Source of the DNA: JAHCIE01 sp034431435
GTDB taxonomy: Bacteria; Chloroflexota; Anaerolineae; Epilineales; JAHCIE01
Assembly: GCA_034431435.1 (NCBI GenBank)
Contig: DAOUDG010000037.1
Span: 17,826 to 81,825 of the forward strand
Length of the DNA: 64,000 bases
Reading direction: 5' to 3'
Shown here: piece after piece, positions 21,852 to 31,638 of the stretch
How the letters are laid out: each line of letters begins with the position of its first letter
How positions within the stretch are numbered: position 1 is the stretch's first letter
Notes under the pieces: generated by a model
The model's database searches: none
What the model was told of the DNA's origin: nothing
The model's input: only the letters and a program-made list of their open reading frames with translations
Program-made: the position numbers and the translations under genes

Positions 21852-23423
21852 TCAGTCCCCCGGCTTCCCACCGACCTCTGACGACTGACTATCTCCTGTC
21901 CCTCGCCGCTCCCGCAGCACCCGCTTGAGGCGCTCCCAGCTACGGCGTGGCGTGGTGGTGGCGTCCTTGCCGACCGGGTGCGCCGAGTAGCGCGCCACCT
22001 CGAAGGCGTCGCTGAGCGTGCCCACGTCCTCGCCGCCCTCTGGGAGCTTCTCGCGCAGGGCGGCGGCGTACTCGCGAGCCGTCTGGCTCGGCGCGCGCGG
22101 CAGGCCGACCTGGCCCGCCCGCTGCGCTGTGGACAGGTAGAAGTACATGAGTAGCTCGCGGGGTGACAGACCCCCCAGGCGTAGCCAGCGGCGCGGCGGC
22201 AGGGCCGGGGCGGGCGGGCGGGTCAGACGATGACGGATGGCCTCGCTCGCCTGGGTGGTGGCGGCGCGCAGGCCGGCGAAGAGGGCGGCCAGGCTTGCCA
22301 TCAGCCAGCCGATGACGGGCAGCCGCGCCAGGGCCTCCCACCACCCCCGCCGCGACCGGACGAACTGCCACACGGCGTAGCCGATGATGACGTAGATGGC
22401 GAGCCAAAATAAGATGGAGCGCACCAGGGCCACCCAGTCCGGCGTCGGGCCGCGCGGCGTGACGGGGGCGAAGACAGGCAGAGCGGGGGCGATGGCGGGG
22501 CTGGGCAGAGGAGTCTGGCCGAACAGGCCCACCAGGGCAGCGAGCAGGCTCAGCAGCCAGAACAGCAGCACATTGAGCAGATAGCCGATGATGAGGAGGA
22601 TGTTGCCCACGATGGCGATGGCCACGGCTACGATATCCAGGATGCCCAGGCTGTAGCGCGTGGGGAGCAGCAGGGCGACCAGGGCGATGGCCGCCAGAGT
22701 CGCCAGGGCCAGTTGCGCCCAGCGACTCTTGATACCGGGCGCGACATCCACGCCACTGGCCTGCCAGCGACTCGCCAGTAGCTCGAGCCGCGCCTGACTG
22801 AGGAGCAGCAGGCCCACGACGAAGTAGACCAGCACGTTGGCGATGACCCCGCCCACCGGCGGGCGATCCAGCTGGAGGATGGCTTGCAGGCTAACCTGGG
22901 TCAGGCCAGCCATGGCAACGATGATGACGCCGCCAGTGAAGTACAGGCTTTGCAGGCTGCCCAGGCTGACCATCGGGCTGAAATCCGGCCCGGCCGGCTC
23001 CTGGTCGAGGTCGGCGAGCCAGCCCGCGATATCTGTCGAGCCAATCCAGGTGAAGCCTACCAGTACCACGGCGACGATGTATTCCAGGGAGAAGATGGTC
23101 GTCGGGTCCGCCTGCCACCTGGCCATATCGGCGACCAGGGCGCGCCAGCCGGGCGCGGCGTAGCTCAGCAGCTTGACGACGAAGAGGATAACGACCCACT
23201 CGGCGACGCGAAAGCTCCACCACTCATTGCCGCTCATGTGGTACTGCTTCACCATCCGCGCCGAGAAGAAGGCTTCCAGGCTGATGAGAAACGCACACAT
23301 GACCAGGTACGTCACGCTCCAGGTGGGCGCGAAGGTTTGGAGGAACGTGGCGACGCTCAGCGCGATGCAGGCGAACATGATCGCGATGAGCAGTGGGCGT
23401 AGGATACGGAAGAAAGGCGGCAT
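21852..23423 (-). CDS. Multi-pass membrane protein with C-terminal DUF4129
   Basis: The protein has 523 residues with about ten hydrophobic segments over the first ~370 residues, then a cytoplasmic tail carrying a DUF4129 pattern: LSPRELLMYFYLSTAQRAGQ, then PRAPSQTAREYAAAL and LSDAFEVARYSAHPV. In the common MoxR-DUF58-transglutaminase operons this domain ends the transglutaminase gene. Here no transglutaminase core (Cys-His-Asp) is visible, so the protein resembles only the membrane scaffold. It is third in the operon, 15 nt after the DUF58 gene. Function unknown; an envelope role is inferred from context. Confidence 0.78.
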   Translation of the reverse strand: MPPFFRILRPLLIAIMFACIALSVATFLQTFAPTWSVTYLVMCAFLISLEAFFSARMVKQYHMSGNEWWSFRVAEWVVILFVVKLLSYAAPGWRALVADMARWQADPTTIFSLEYIVAVVLVGFTWIGSTDIAGWLADLDQEPAGPDFSPMVSLGSLQSLYFTGGVIIVAMAGLTQVSLQAILQLDRPPVGGVIANVLVYFVVGLLLLSQARLELLASRWQASGVDVAPGIKSRWAQLALATLAAIALVALLLPTRYSLGILDIVAVAIAIVGNILLIIGYLLNVLLFWLLSLLAALVGLFGQTPLPSPAIAPALPVFAPVTPRGPTPDWVALVRSILFWLAIYVIIGYAVWQFVRSRRGWWEALARLPVIGWLMASLAALFAGLRAATTQASEAIRHRLTRPPAPALPPRRWLRLGGLSPRELLMYFYLSTAQRAGQVGLPRAPSQTAREYAAALREKLPEGGEDVGTLSDAFEVARYSAHPVGKDATTTPRRSWERLKRVLRERRGTGDSQSSEVGGKPGD

Positions 23424-23438
23424 TGTACGATGACTCTC

Positions 23439-24626
23439 TCAACTGGCTCGTGCCCCGTCGAGGCGTGCCAGTTCAGGTACTTCGGTCTCGTAGGTAATGA
23501 TGGTCGACGATACGCCCAGTTGGGCCGCCGTGCCGCTGTCGGGACCGTGGGTCAGGATCAGCGTCGGGCTGAAGCCGGCTCGTTTGAGGTGCAGCAGGAG
23601 TGGGGCCAGGTCTGGCGGCTCGATCGGCGTGACCAGCGCTACGGTTGTGCCCCAGCCGAGGGTCCCCGTCACTGAGCGCACCCAGTCCGCAAAGGGCATC
23701 GCGGGGCTGGTCTCGACGCGGGCCAGGACATCCAGCGCCTGCATCAGGTGCGCCTGCCCGTGGGACGGTGGCAGCGTGGCGGGCGTCGCCTGGGTCAGGG
23801 AGTCGCGCCCATTGACGGCCAGCCCGCCTGCCTGGCCGAGGCTCTGAAGGTGGTAGAGAATGGATGCCGCCACCGTCACCCCCGTTTCCGAGGCAAAGTA
23901 GTTCCAGCGCGGGTCGTAGGCGACCTCGTCGAGATTGAGCAACACCATTGTTTCCAGCGCGATGGCCGGTTCGTACTGTTTGACCAGCAGGTCGCCGGTC
24001 GCGGCGCTGGCGGTCCAATGGATGTGGCGCGGCGAGTCGCCAACCTGATAGGGGCGCACGCCGCGCACGCGGGCCGGGTCCTCGAACAGGCGTTGACGGT
24101 GGCGCAGGCTGACGAAGGGCGAGCGCGACGGCAAACCCAGGCGGCTCAGGGGGACGATCTTGGGGTAGATGGTGATGGCGCTGGTGGGGGCTTCGTTCGC
24201 TTCCTGCTCGCCGAAGCCGAAAACGTCGCCGGCATTGGCGGTCAGCGGCCCCAGGCGATACACGCCCCGTCGCCGACAGTCCAGCGTGTATTCCAGCATG
24301 GTAGCCTCGCGGGGCCACAGGGATACCACACGGCGCGCGAAGGGTGGGCTGATCAGGGCGATGGGCAGGCTCTCGTGGAGGCGGACATAGGGAATGGGCA
24401 GGGGGCTGGTATTTCGGACGGTCAGCCGAACCGGAATCTGCTCGCCGTAGAAGGCGCGATTCTGGTAGACGCGCTCGGCGCGAATCGAGCGCACCGCGTG
24501 GCGTGTCCACCACTGGGTCAGGATAGCGAGCATGCCGAAGATGTAGACGACGTAGAAGAAGAAGTCGACGCGCAGGACGGCGGCGATGAGGAACAGGAGG
24601 ATAAGGAAGCCCCAGAAGTTCCGCAT
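23439..24626 (-). CDS. DUF58 domain protein (MoxR-associated)
   Basis: The protein has 395 residues. Two N-terminal TM segments (FWGFLILLFLIAAVLRV and the next stretch) are followed by a beta-rich region and the DUF58 signature RVRPYQVGDSPRHIHWTASA, then a von Willebrand-A-like fold including MVLLNLDEVAYD. DUF58 proteins are thought to act with MoxR AAA+ ATPases as chaperone-like factors for membrane or secreted complexes (family knowledge, limited). The MoxR gene lies 10 nt upstream and the DUF4129 gene 15 nt downstream, so the three form one operon. Confidence 0.85.
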   Translation of the reverse strand: MRNFWGFLILLFLIAAVLRVDFFFYVVYIFGMLAILTQWWTRHAVRSIRAERVYQNRAFYGEQIPVRLTVRNTSPLPIPYVRLHESLPIALISPPFARRVVSLWPREATMLEYTLDCRRRGVYRLGPLTANAGDVFGFGEQEANEAPTSAITIYPKIVPLSRLGLPSRSPFVSLRHRQRLFEDPARVRGVRPYQVGDSPRHIHWTASAATGDLLVKQYEPAIALETMVLLNLDEVAYDPRWNYFASETGVTVAASILYHLQSLGQAGGLAVNGRDSLTQATPATLPPSHGQAHLMQALDVLARVETSPAMPFADWVRSVTGTLGWGTTVALVTPIEPPDLAPLLLHLKRAGFSPTLILTHGPDSGTAAQLGVSSTIITYETEVPELARLDGARAS

Positions 24627-24636
24627 CCCGCCTCGG

Positions 24637-25593
<957 letters not shown>

Positions 25594-25660
25594 CCGTCCT
25601 CCGCGCGCCACACGTTGCCTTCAGATTGTAAGCCCGTTGGTCATGCGTGGCAAGGAGACT

Positions 25661-25709
25661 CGTGCGGCGTGACTGTGAGAGGACCCCGTCTCACGTTTCA
25701 CGCCGCACG
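25661..25709. repeat. Two-part inverted repeat between divergent genes
   Basis: Outer arms CGTGCGGCGTGA (25661-25672) and 25698-25709 are perfect complements, and inner arms GTGAGA (25675-25680) and TCTCAC (25689-25694) extend the stem. It lies between divergent genes, so it is not an ordinary terminator. The word CTCACGTTTCACG is shared with 11325-11337. Confidence 0.65.
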
Positions 25710-25760
25710 CCTCGGCCTCTCCGTACCTCACGACCGCTAGAGTCACACCCTTGCCCATGT

Positions 25761-25789
25761 TTGGCCCGACTCGTGCATCGTGCTACAAT
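25761..25789 (+). promoter_or_regulatory. Promoter of the S1-domain protein gene
   Basis: TTGGCC (25761-25766), a 17-nt spacer and TACAAT (25784-25789). The start codon lies 36 nt after the -10 box. Confidence 0.65.
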
Positions 25790-25824
25790 TAGGCTACGTA
25801 ACTTGCGCAGGAGGACTGAACCGC

Positions 25825-26397
25825 ATGATAGAGGAAACCCAGGTGGAGGAGATGGTGGCCGAGGAACTGGCTGCCTCCACCGAGACGGTCGAGGCGACGG
25901 AGGCTGCCGCGCCGGTTGAGCAGGCAGCCAGGCCCTCCGCTCCCCGTCGCCTACGGTTGAACGAGTTGAAGCCCGGCGCCGTTGTGCCTGGCACGGTCAA
26001 GAACATCGCTCAGTTTGGCGCCTTCGTCGATATTGGCGCCGAGCAAGATGGCCTGGTGCACATCTCTGAGTTGTCGGAGAACCGCGTGCGCCGCGTCGAG
26101 GACGTGGTCAAGGTCGGTCAGGAGGTGGAGGTGACGATTCTGGAAGTCGATCCGAATCGCCGCCGCATCAGCCTGTCGATGAAGTCGCGCGACGACGTCT
26201 ATGATGCGCCCCCGCCGGTGCAGGACGACGACCGCGAGCCAACCCTGACCACCATGCAGGCGGCCTTCTTGAAGGCGCAGCAGAAGGCGCAGGCGGACGC
26301 GAAGGCCAAGAAGGCCAGCGACGCCGACGCCAGGGCACGCAAGGATCAGGAAGAGATTCTCAATCGCACGCTGAACCAGCACCGCGATCGGAAGTAA
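25825..26397 (+). CDS. S1 RNA-binding domain protein
   Basis: The protein has 190 residues; the ATG at 25825 follows AGGAGG. An acidic, Ala/Glu-rich N-terminus (~45 residues) precedes one S1 domain: LKPGAVVPGTVKNIAQFGAF, VDIGAEQDGLVHISELS and VTILEVDPNRRRISLSMK. The tail is a charged, Lys/Ala-rich helix. Single-S1 proteins with acidic and basic tails bind RNA or the ribosome (YabR/general stress protein 13-like) and are cytoplasmic. The specific target is not evident. It is followed 17 nt later by the GlmU-like gene and may be co-transcribed. Confidence 0.85.
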   Translation: MIEETQVEEMVAEELAASTETVEATEAAAPVEQAARPSAPRRLRLNELKPGAVVPGTVKNIAQFGAFVDIGAEQDGLVHISELSENRVRRVEDVVKVGQEVEVTILEVDPNRRRISLSMKSRDDVYDAPPPVQDDDREPTLTTMQAAFLKAQQKAQADAKAKKASDADARARKDQEEILNRTLNQHRDRK

Positions 26398-26414
26398 CCC
26401 TGCCACACCCGCCC

Positions 26415-27446
26415 ATGGCTCTGGCCGTCGCTATCCTGGCGGCTGGTAAGGGGACGCGGATGCGCTCGCATCTGCCCAAGGTGCTCCATCCCGTCGCCGG
26501 CCGCCCCATGCTCCAGCACGTATTGCGCACCGCCCACGCCCTCGACCCGACTCGCCTGGCTGTCGTCGTTGGTTTGGGCGATGATGTGCGTTCAGCCCTG
26601 GACCTGCCGGCCGAGATCGTCGTGCAGGCGGAACAGCGCGGTACGGGGCACGCCGTAGCCCAGGCCGAAGCCACTCTGGCGGGGTACGCGGAGACCGTGC
26701 TGGTGCTGTACGGCGACACGCCTCTACTGACCGAGAGGACGCTGCGGCGGCTGGTAGAGGCTCATCACCGCGACGCCTCAACCATCACGTTACTGACGAC
26801 CCGCATCGCTGACCCCGCCCTGCGCCCCAATGGCCGCGTGGTGCGGGGCGTCGCCGGCAAGGTAGAGGCGGTGGTGGAGATGGCGGAGGCGACGCCCGCC
26901 CAGCGCACCATCGACGAGTGCAACATGGGTATCTACGCCTTCGACGCTGACTGGCTGTGGCCCGCGCTGGCGCGGGTCAAGCCGAGCGCCGTCAAAGGCG
27001 AGATTTACCTGACCTCGCTGATTGGCATGGCGATTGCCGAAGGGCGGGGCGTCGACGCTGTCACCACCGAAGACTATAGCGAGACGCTGGGCGTCGATAC
27101 GCGTGCCCTGCTGGCCGAGGCGGAAGCAGTGATGCAACGCCGCCTGGCCCACCAGTGGATGGCCGAAGGTGTCACTATTCGGGACCCGTCGGCAACCTAC
27201 ATCGACGCAGGCGTGGTGATTGGCCCCGACACAACGCTCCTGCCGGGTACCCATCTGCTGGGGCAAACCCGCGTCGGCGAGGGCTGCGTCATCGGCCCGA
27301 ACAGCGTCGTGCGCGATGCCGTGGTGGGCGACAACTGCCGGGTCGAGATGGCTGTAGTCGAGAGGGTCGCCGTGCCAGAGGGCGTGACGATTGGAGCGTT
27401 TACCCATCTCTGCGCCGGTAAGGCCGGTGGTGACTGCGCTGTCTAA
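26415..27446 (+). CDS. GlmU-like UDP-GlcNAc pyrophosphorylase with shortened beta-helix domain
   Basis: The protein has 343 residues against ~450 for bifunctional GlmU. The N-terminal nucleotidyltransferase is complete: LAVAILAAGKGTRMRSHLPK (substrate loop), QRGTGHAVAQA, VLYGDTPLL and ECNMGIYAF. The left-handed beta-helix has only the first few hexapeptide turns (PSATYIDAGVVIGPDTTL to IGAFTHLCAG) and ends before the acetyltransferase active-site His and acetyl-CoA loops. It should make UDP-GlcNAc from GlcNAc-1-P and UTP but not acetylate GlcN-1-P. The stop is followed by a normal leader for the next gene, so this is not a recent frameshift within the window. Confidence 0.85.
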   Translation: MALAVAILAAGKGTRMRSHLPKVLHPVAGRPMLQHVLRTAHALDPTRLAVVVGLGDDVRSALDLPAEIVVQAEQRGTGHAVAQAEATLAGYAETVLVLYGDTPLLTERTLRRLVEAHHRDASTITLLTTRIADPALRPNGRVVRGVAGKVEAVVEMAEATPAQRTIDECNMGIYAFDADWLWPALARVKPSAVKGEIYLTSLIGMAIAEGRGVDAVTTEDYSETLGVDTRALLAEAEAVMQRRLAHQWMAEGVTIRDPSATYIDAGVVIGPDTTLLPGTHLLGQTRVGEGCVIGPNSVVRDAVVGDNCRVEMAVVERVAVPEGVTIGAFTHLCAGKAGGDCAV

Positions 27447-27454
27447 AGGAGGTG

Positions 27455-27473
27455 TGGTCCCGCAGGGGGACCA
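27455..27473 (+). other. Small hairpin in the glmU-to-CNNM leader
   Basis: TGGTCCC pairs with GGGACCA around a 5-nt loop. It lies between an AAAGGAGGTG with no matching start and the true AGGAGG of the next gene. It could modulate coupling or be neutral. Confidence 0.4.
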
Positions 27474-27488
27474 TCAGGAGGAAGGTTT

Positions 27489-28844
27489 TTGGACCCCAAT
27501 AGTAGTTACTGGCTCGAGGTGGTCCTGTACGCTCTGTTCTGGGCCTTGACGGCCTTTGCCGCTGCCGCTGAGACCGTCATCACCACTCTCAATCGCATCC
27601 GTGTCCAGGCCGCCGTCGAGCGCGGCCAATCTCGGGGCGGCGCGCTCAAAGGTATTGTCGGCGACCCCCGTCGCTCTCTCGCCACCGTCCTCGTCCTCAA
27701 TACCATCGGCCTGATTGGCGGCGCTGGCTCGGCCATGCTGCTGGCTGTCACGGCTACGCCGGGGCCGAGCCAGTATCTCACCGCTGTCTTTCTTATCGTC
27801 CTGCTGCTCTTCGGTCAATTCATCCCCAAGGCCGTTGCCGTCCGCTGGCCGGAGCGGGTCGCGCTGTTCGTCGCGCGGCCGCTGGACATCCTCGCCACCC
27901 TTCTCAGCCCGGTTGTGACTCTCGTCGGCTTCCTCGCCAGTGGCGGGGCATCTACTGAGATGCTCGCCCGCGAGGAGGAACTGCGTCTGCTCGTCGACGT
28001 TGGCGAGGAAGAAGGATTGATCGAGGAAGAGGAACGCGACATGATCGAGGGGGTCATCGACTTGGGCGATACTGTCGCCCGTGAGGTGATGGTCCCGCGC
28101 ATCGATATTGTCGGGGTCGAGACGGGCACGCCGCTCCGCGAGGCGCTGGACGTGGTCATCGCCGCAGGCCACTCGCGCGTGCCCGTCTACGAGGGTACTA
28201 TAGACCAGATCATCGGCCTGCTGTACGCCAAGGATATCCTGCGGATCATGCGTGACGGCGGGCCGGAGCCGACACTGCCGCAGATCATGCGCCAGGCGTA
28301 CTATATCCCCGAGTCCAAGCCTGTCGACGACCTCCTGAGCGACTTCAAGCGCATGAAGGTTCACATTGCCATCGTCGTTGACGAGTACGGTGGCACGGCC
28401 GGCCTGGTGACCATTGAGGACCTGCTTGAGGAGATTGTCGGCGAGATTCAGGACGAGTATGATGTCGAAGAACCTATCAGCGAAACTATCTCGGCCCGCG
28501 AGACGATCTACGATGCCCGCGTCGATCTGGACGACATCAACTATGAGTTGGACCTGGACCTGCCGACGGAGGACAGCGATACCCTGGGCGGCCTGATCTA
28601 CAGCCACCTGGGGCGCGTGCCGGAGGTGGGCGACGAGGTACAGGTGGGTAACGTGCGGCTGACGGTGCTGTCGATGGACGGGCGGCGGATTGGCCGCGTC
28701 AAGCTCGTGACCGAGCCGCCGGCTGATCCGAACAGCGGCCCACCTGACGGCAGCGCGGGCGCGAACGTTGAGGCCGAGCGCGAGGGTGAGACATGGGACA
28801 AGCCACGACGGATGAACGGGACGGCGTCGCCGAGCGCCTCATAG
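27489..28844 (+). CDS. CNNM/CorC-type transporter-associated protein (DUF21-CBS-CBS-CorC_HlyC)
   Basis: The protein has 451 residues. A TTG start at 27489 is used because AGGAGGA sits 6 nt upstream and an in-frame TAA (27444) blocks extension. The N-terminal DUF21 membrane domain has about four TM segments, then the CBS pair begins with DTVAREVMVPRIDIVGVE and GHSRVPVYEGTIDQIIGLLY; the second CBS carries IVVDEYGGTAGLVTIEDLLEEIVGEIQDEYD. The CorC_HlyC domain ends with VTEPP. These proteins mediate Mg2+/Co2+ efflux or homeostasis (CNNM/MpfA family). It overlaps the cytidine deaminase start by 52 nt, giving translational coupling. Confidence 0.9.
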   Translation: MDPNSSYWLEVVLYALFWALTAFAAAAETVITTLNRIRVQAAVERGQSRGGALKGIVGDPRRSLATVLVLNTIGLIGGAGSAMLLAVTATPGPSQYLTAVFLIVLLLFGQFIPKAVAVRWPERVALFVARPLDILATLLSPVVTLVGFLASGGASTEMLAREEELRLLVDVGEEEGLIEEEERDMIEGVIDLGDTVAREVMVPRIDIVGVETGTPLREALDVVIAAGHSRVPVYEGTIDQIIGLLYAKDILRIMRDGGPEPTLPQIMRQAYYIPESKPVDDLLSDFKRMKVHIAIVVDEYGGTAGLVTIEDLLEEIVGEIQDEYDVEEPISETISARETIYDARVDLDDINYELDLDLPTEDSDTLGGLIYSHLGRVPEVGDEVQVGNVRLTVLSMDGRRIGRVKLVTEPPADPNSGPPDGSAGANVEAEREGETWDKPRRMNGTASPSAS

Positions 28845-29233
28845 CCCAGGCGGCCGAGGCGCAACGCCGCGCCTACGCCCCCTACTCCCACTACCCTGTC
28901 GGCGCGGCCCTCCTGACCCGCGCCGGCGCTGTCTACACAGGCGTCAACGTCGAGAATGCCGTATTTCCGTTGACCACCTGCGCCGAGCGCGCAGCGGTCG
29001 TGCGCGCCGTGTCTGAGGGGGACACGGACTTCGTGGCCCTGGCAGTGGTGACACGGGACGGCGGCAGCCCGTGTGGCTCATGTCGCCAGATATTGCGCGA
29101 GTTCAACGCGGGTGACTTGCGCGTCTTCATCGCCACCCCCGACGGTCGCTACCGCGAGCGCCGCCTGGCGGACCTCTTGCCGGATAGCTTTGGCCCCGAG
29201 AATCTCGACCCCCCAACGCCGGCAGCCATGTAG
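28793..29233 (+). CDS. cdd: Cytidine deaminase
   Basis: The protein has 146 residues. It converts cytidine or deoxycytidine to uridine or deoxyuridine in pyrimidine salvage. Zinc ligands and catalytic Glu are in TTCAERAAVV (CAE motif) and SPCGSCRQILREF (PCxxC). The N-terminal AYAPYSHYPVGAAL and GVNVENAVFPLTTC segments bind substrate. The length is typical of the homotetrameric type. The ATG at 28793 lies inside the end of the CNNM gene. In many bacteria cdd sits near ybeY, dgkA and era; here it is separated from the ybeY-dgkA block at 53.8 kb. Confidence 0.92.
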   Translation: MGQATTDERDGVAERLIAQAAEAQRRAYAPYSHYPVGAALLTRAGAVYTGVNVENAVFPLTTCAERAAVVRAVSEGDTDFVALAVVTRDGGSPCGSCRQILREFNAGDLRVFIATPDGRYRERRLADLLPDSFGPENLDPPTPAAM

Positions 29234-29259
29234 ACAGGCTGGTCGCCGCGTGCTACAAT
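29231..29259 (+). promoter_or_regulatory. Promoter of the molybdenum hydroxylase gene
   Basis: TAGACA (29231-29236, its TAG also being the cdd stop), a 17-nt spacer and TACAAT (29254-29259). The ~95-nt leader contains a stem CCTGTCGCC/GGCGGCAGG (29290-29310, one mismatch). Confidence 0.65.
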
Positions 29260-29358
29260 TTAGAACACTGCTGTTGTCGACAAGCGTCCTGTCGCCACCT
29301 GGCGGCAGGATTGTCCCGCGTGCTGCCACCCCTTTCTACACGGCCAAGGAGAACCTTC

Positions 29359-31638
29359 GTGAGTGCGCCAGCTTCCTTCAAGGTCATTGGTCAGAGCATC
29401 AAGTTGCCGGATGGCCTGGAGAAGGTCACGGGCAAGGCTCGCTATGCAGGCGACGTGACGCTGCCGGGTATGCTCCACGCGCGCCCCGTGCTTAGTCCCT
29501 ATGCCCACGCGACCGTTGTCTCCATCGACACCAGCGCCGCCGAGGGCGCTCCTGGCGTGGCGGTTGTGCTGACGCGCGACACCATCCCGTTTCATCGTCG
29601 CCCTCACAGCCGCAACAGCGCCATTCTGGCCCGCGACCGCGTCGTCTTTCGCGGCCAGCCGGTGGCCCTGGTGGTCGCCGAGAGCGAGGCCGCCGCCGCC
29701 GACGCCGCCGATCTGGTGATGGTCGAGTATGAGCCGCTGCCAGCGACCGTCGATGTGGTCGCCGCCATGCAGGAGGGCGCGCCCCGCGTCTGGCCCCACG
29801 GCCTGCCTAAGGACGAGGACAGTATGGCGAGCCTCCACGCGGGGGCGGTGGCCGAAACCGGGAAGCACGACGTCCACGGCAACGTGGTCAACACGGTCCA
29901 CTTCCATCGCGGCAGCCCGGCCCAGGGCTTCCACGAAGCCGACTTCGTCCTGGAGCGCACCTACAAGACCGGCATCGTTCACCAGGGTTACCTGGAGCCG
30001 CACGCAGCGGTGGCCGATTACGACCCCGCCGCCCGTGAGCTGACCATCTACACCTCGACGCAGGGCCAGTATACGGTGCGCGACGAGGTGGCGAAGCTGG
30101 TCAACCTGCCCAAGAGCAAGGTGCGGATCGTGCCGATGAAGGTGGGCGGCGGTTTCGGCGCAAAATACGGCATCATCGAGCCGTTGGTAGCCGCTGCCGC
30201 CATCGTTGTCGGCGGCCCGGTGCGGCTGGTCCTCAGCCGTAGCGAAGACTTCCTGGCGACCACGCCGTCGCCTGCGACGGTCCTCGAGGTGAAGACGGGC
30301 GTCAAGCACGACGGCACATTGACGGCCTTGCAGGCGCGCATCATCGTCGATACAGGAGCCTTCGCCTTCGGTCTCCAGGGCATCATCGCGACACTGCTGG
30401 CGGGCTACTACCGCTTCCCGAATCTGGACGTGCGCGGCTACGAGGTGGTCACCCATAAGGTCCCCGTGGGGGCCTACCGCGCCCCCGGCGCACCCCAGGC
30501 GACCTTCGCCATCGAGTCCCACATGGATGAGGTGGCCCGCGAGCTAGGGCTGGACCCTGTCGCATTCCGCCTCAAGAATGCCGTGGCTACGGGCGACCCC
30601 ATGCCTAGTGGCGATCCCTGGCCCCACATCGGCCTGCGCCAGTGCCTCCAGCAGGTGGCCGAGCATCCCCTGTGGGTCAATCGCCCGCGGCAACAGGGGA
30701 CGGGGCGCGGCGTCGGCCTCGCCGTGGGGGGCTGGCCGGGCGGCACGTCGGCGGCGTCGGCGGTGTGTCGCGTTGATACCGACGGCACGGTCAACGTCCA
30801 CATTGGCTCGGTCGACATTAGCGGCTCCAACGCGGCCATGATTCAACTGGCGGCCGAGGTGTTGGGCGTGCCGCCGGAGAGCGTGCGCATCGTCTCCGGC
30901 GATACGACGACCGGCCCGTTTGCCCCCAACAGTGGCGGCAGCATGATAACGTACACCGTCGGCTCGGCGGTGGTGGCCGCCGCTGAGCAAGCCAGGAAGC
31001 AACTGCTGGAGGCGGCAGGCGAGATTCTGGAGGCCAGCCCCGAAGACCTGACCATCAGCGACGGGCGTATCTCCATCGCCGGGGTGCCGGATCGTGGCGT
31101 GACGGTCGCCGACGTAGCCAGTAAGACCTACGGTGGCAAGATCAAGCACCCGCCCATCGTGGGTGAGGGTGGCTCGAAGATCGCCGAGCAGGCGCCCGGC
31201 TTCACGGCACAGCTGGCCGAAGTTGAGGTGGACGAGGCGACCGGTGAGGTGCACGTGCTGCGCAACGTCATCATCCAGGACGTGGGCCGCGCCATCAACC
31301 CGATGATCGTCGAGGGCCAGGTCCACGGGGGAGCGACGCAAGGGTTGGGCTACGGGCTGTGGGAGGAGATGGTCTATGACGAGAACGGCCAACTCCTGAC
31401 CAGCAGCCTCATGGACTACAACCTGGCCCAGGCCCACGAGATACCCGCCTTCGACGTTATCCTCCTGGAGAATCCGACGCCCTACGGGCCGGTGGGCGCG
31501 CGGGGTATCGGCGAGCCGTCGATTGTTGCGGGCGCGGCGGCCGTCGCCAATGCCATCCGCATGGCGACGGGGGTGCGTCTCCAGGAACTGCCGATGCGGC
31601 CTGAGAAACTGTGGACAGCCGCCCATGACGGTCATTGA
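29359..31638 (+). CDS. Xanthine dehydrogenase/aldehyde oxidase-family molybdopterin-binding large subunit
   Basis: The protein has 759 residues. The GTG at 29359 is chosen because AAGGAGA precedes it and the protein then opens SAPASFKVIGQSIKLPDG. The aldehyde-oxidase a/b hammerhead domain (KVTGKARYAGDVTLPGML) comes first. The Mo-pterin domain follows with VGGGFGAKYG, YRAPGAPQATFAIESHMDE and the C-terminal GARGIGEPSIVAGAAAV, which holds the active-site Glu. These enzymes hydroxylate purines, aldehydes, CO or aromatic substrates and normally need [2Fe-2S] and FAD subunits. Neither is adjacent, and this protein has no Fe-S cysteine domain. The substrate cannot be read from the sequence. Confidence 0.9.
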   Translation: MSAPASFKVIGQSIKLPDGLEKVTGKARYAGDVTLPGMLHARPVLSPYAHATVVSIDTSAAEGAPGVAVVLTRDTIPFHRRPHSRNSAILARDRVVFRGQPVALVVAESEAAAADAADLVMVEYEPLPATVDVVAAMQEGAPRVWPHGLPKDEDSMASLHAGAVAETGKHDVHGNVVNTVHFHRGSPAQGFHEADFVLERTYKTGIVHQGYLEPHAAVADYDPAARELTIYTSTQGQYTVRDEVAKLVNLPKSKVRIVPMKVGGGFGAKYGIIEPLVAAAAIVVGGPVRLVLSRSEDFLATTPSPATVLEVKTGVKHDGTLTALQARIIVDTGAFAFGLQGIIATLLAGYYRFPNLDVRGYEVVTHKVPVGAYRAPGAPQATFAIESHMDEVARELGLDPVAFRLKNAVATGDPMPSGDPWPHIGLRQCLQQVAEHPLWVNRPRQQGTGRGVGLAVGGWPGGTSAASAVCRVDTDGTVNVHIGSVDISGSNAAMIQLAAEVLGVPPESVRIVSGDTTTGPFAPNSGGSMITYTVGSAVVAAAEQARKQLLEAAGEILEASPEDLTISDGRISIAGVPDRGVTVADVASKTYGGKIKHPPIVGEGGSKIAEQAPGFTAQLAEVEVDEATGEVHVLRNVIIQDVGRAINPMIVEGQVHGGATQGLGYGLWEEMVYDENGQLLTSSLMDYNLAQAHEIPAFDVILLENPTPYGPVGARGIGEPSIVAGAAAVANAIRMATGVRLQELPMRPEKLWTAAHDGH

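Noticed and set aside
27445..27460. Strong AAAGGAGGTG as the start of a small gene
   Set aside because: The nearby GTGs are too close to it or not followed by a convincing frame; the next gene has its own AGGAGG.
29260..29358. Moco riboswitch upstream of the molybdenum hydroxylase
   Set aside because: Only one short imperfect stem is present; the conserved multi-helix Moco motif could not be found.
29260..30522. 420-aa minus-strand ORF opposite the molybdenum hydroxylase
   Set aside because: Shadow frame with His/Gly/Asp-rich composition; the plus strand has full family motifs.
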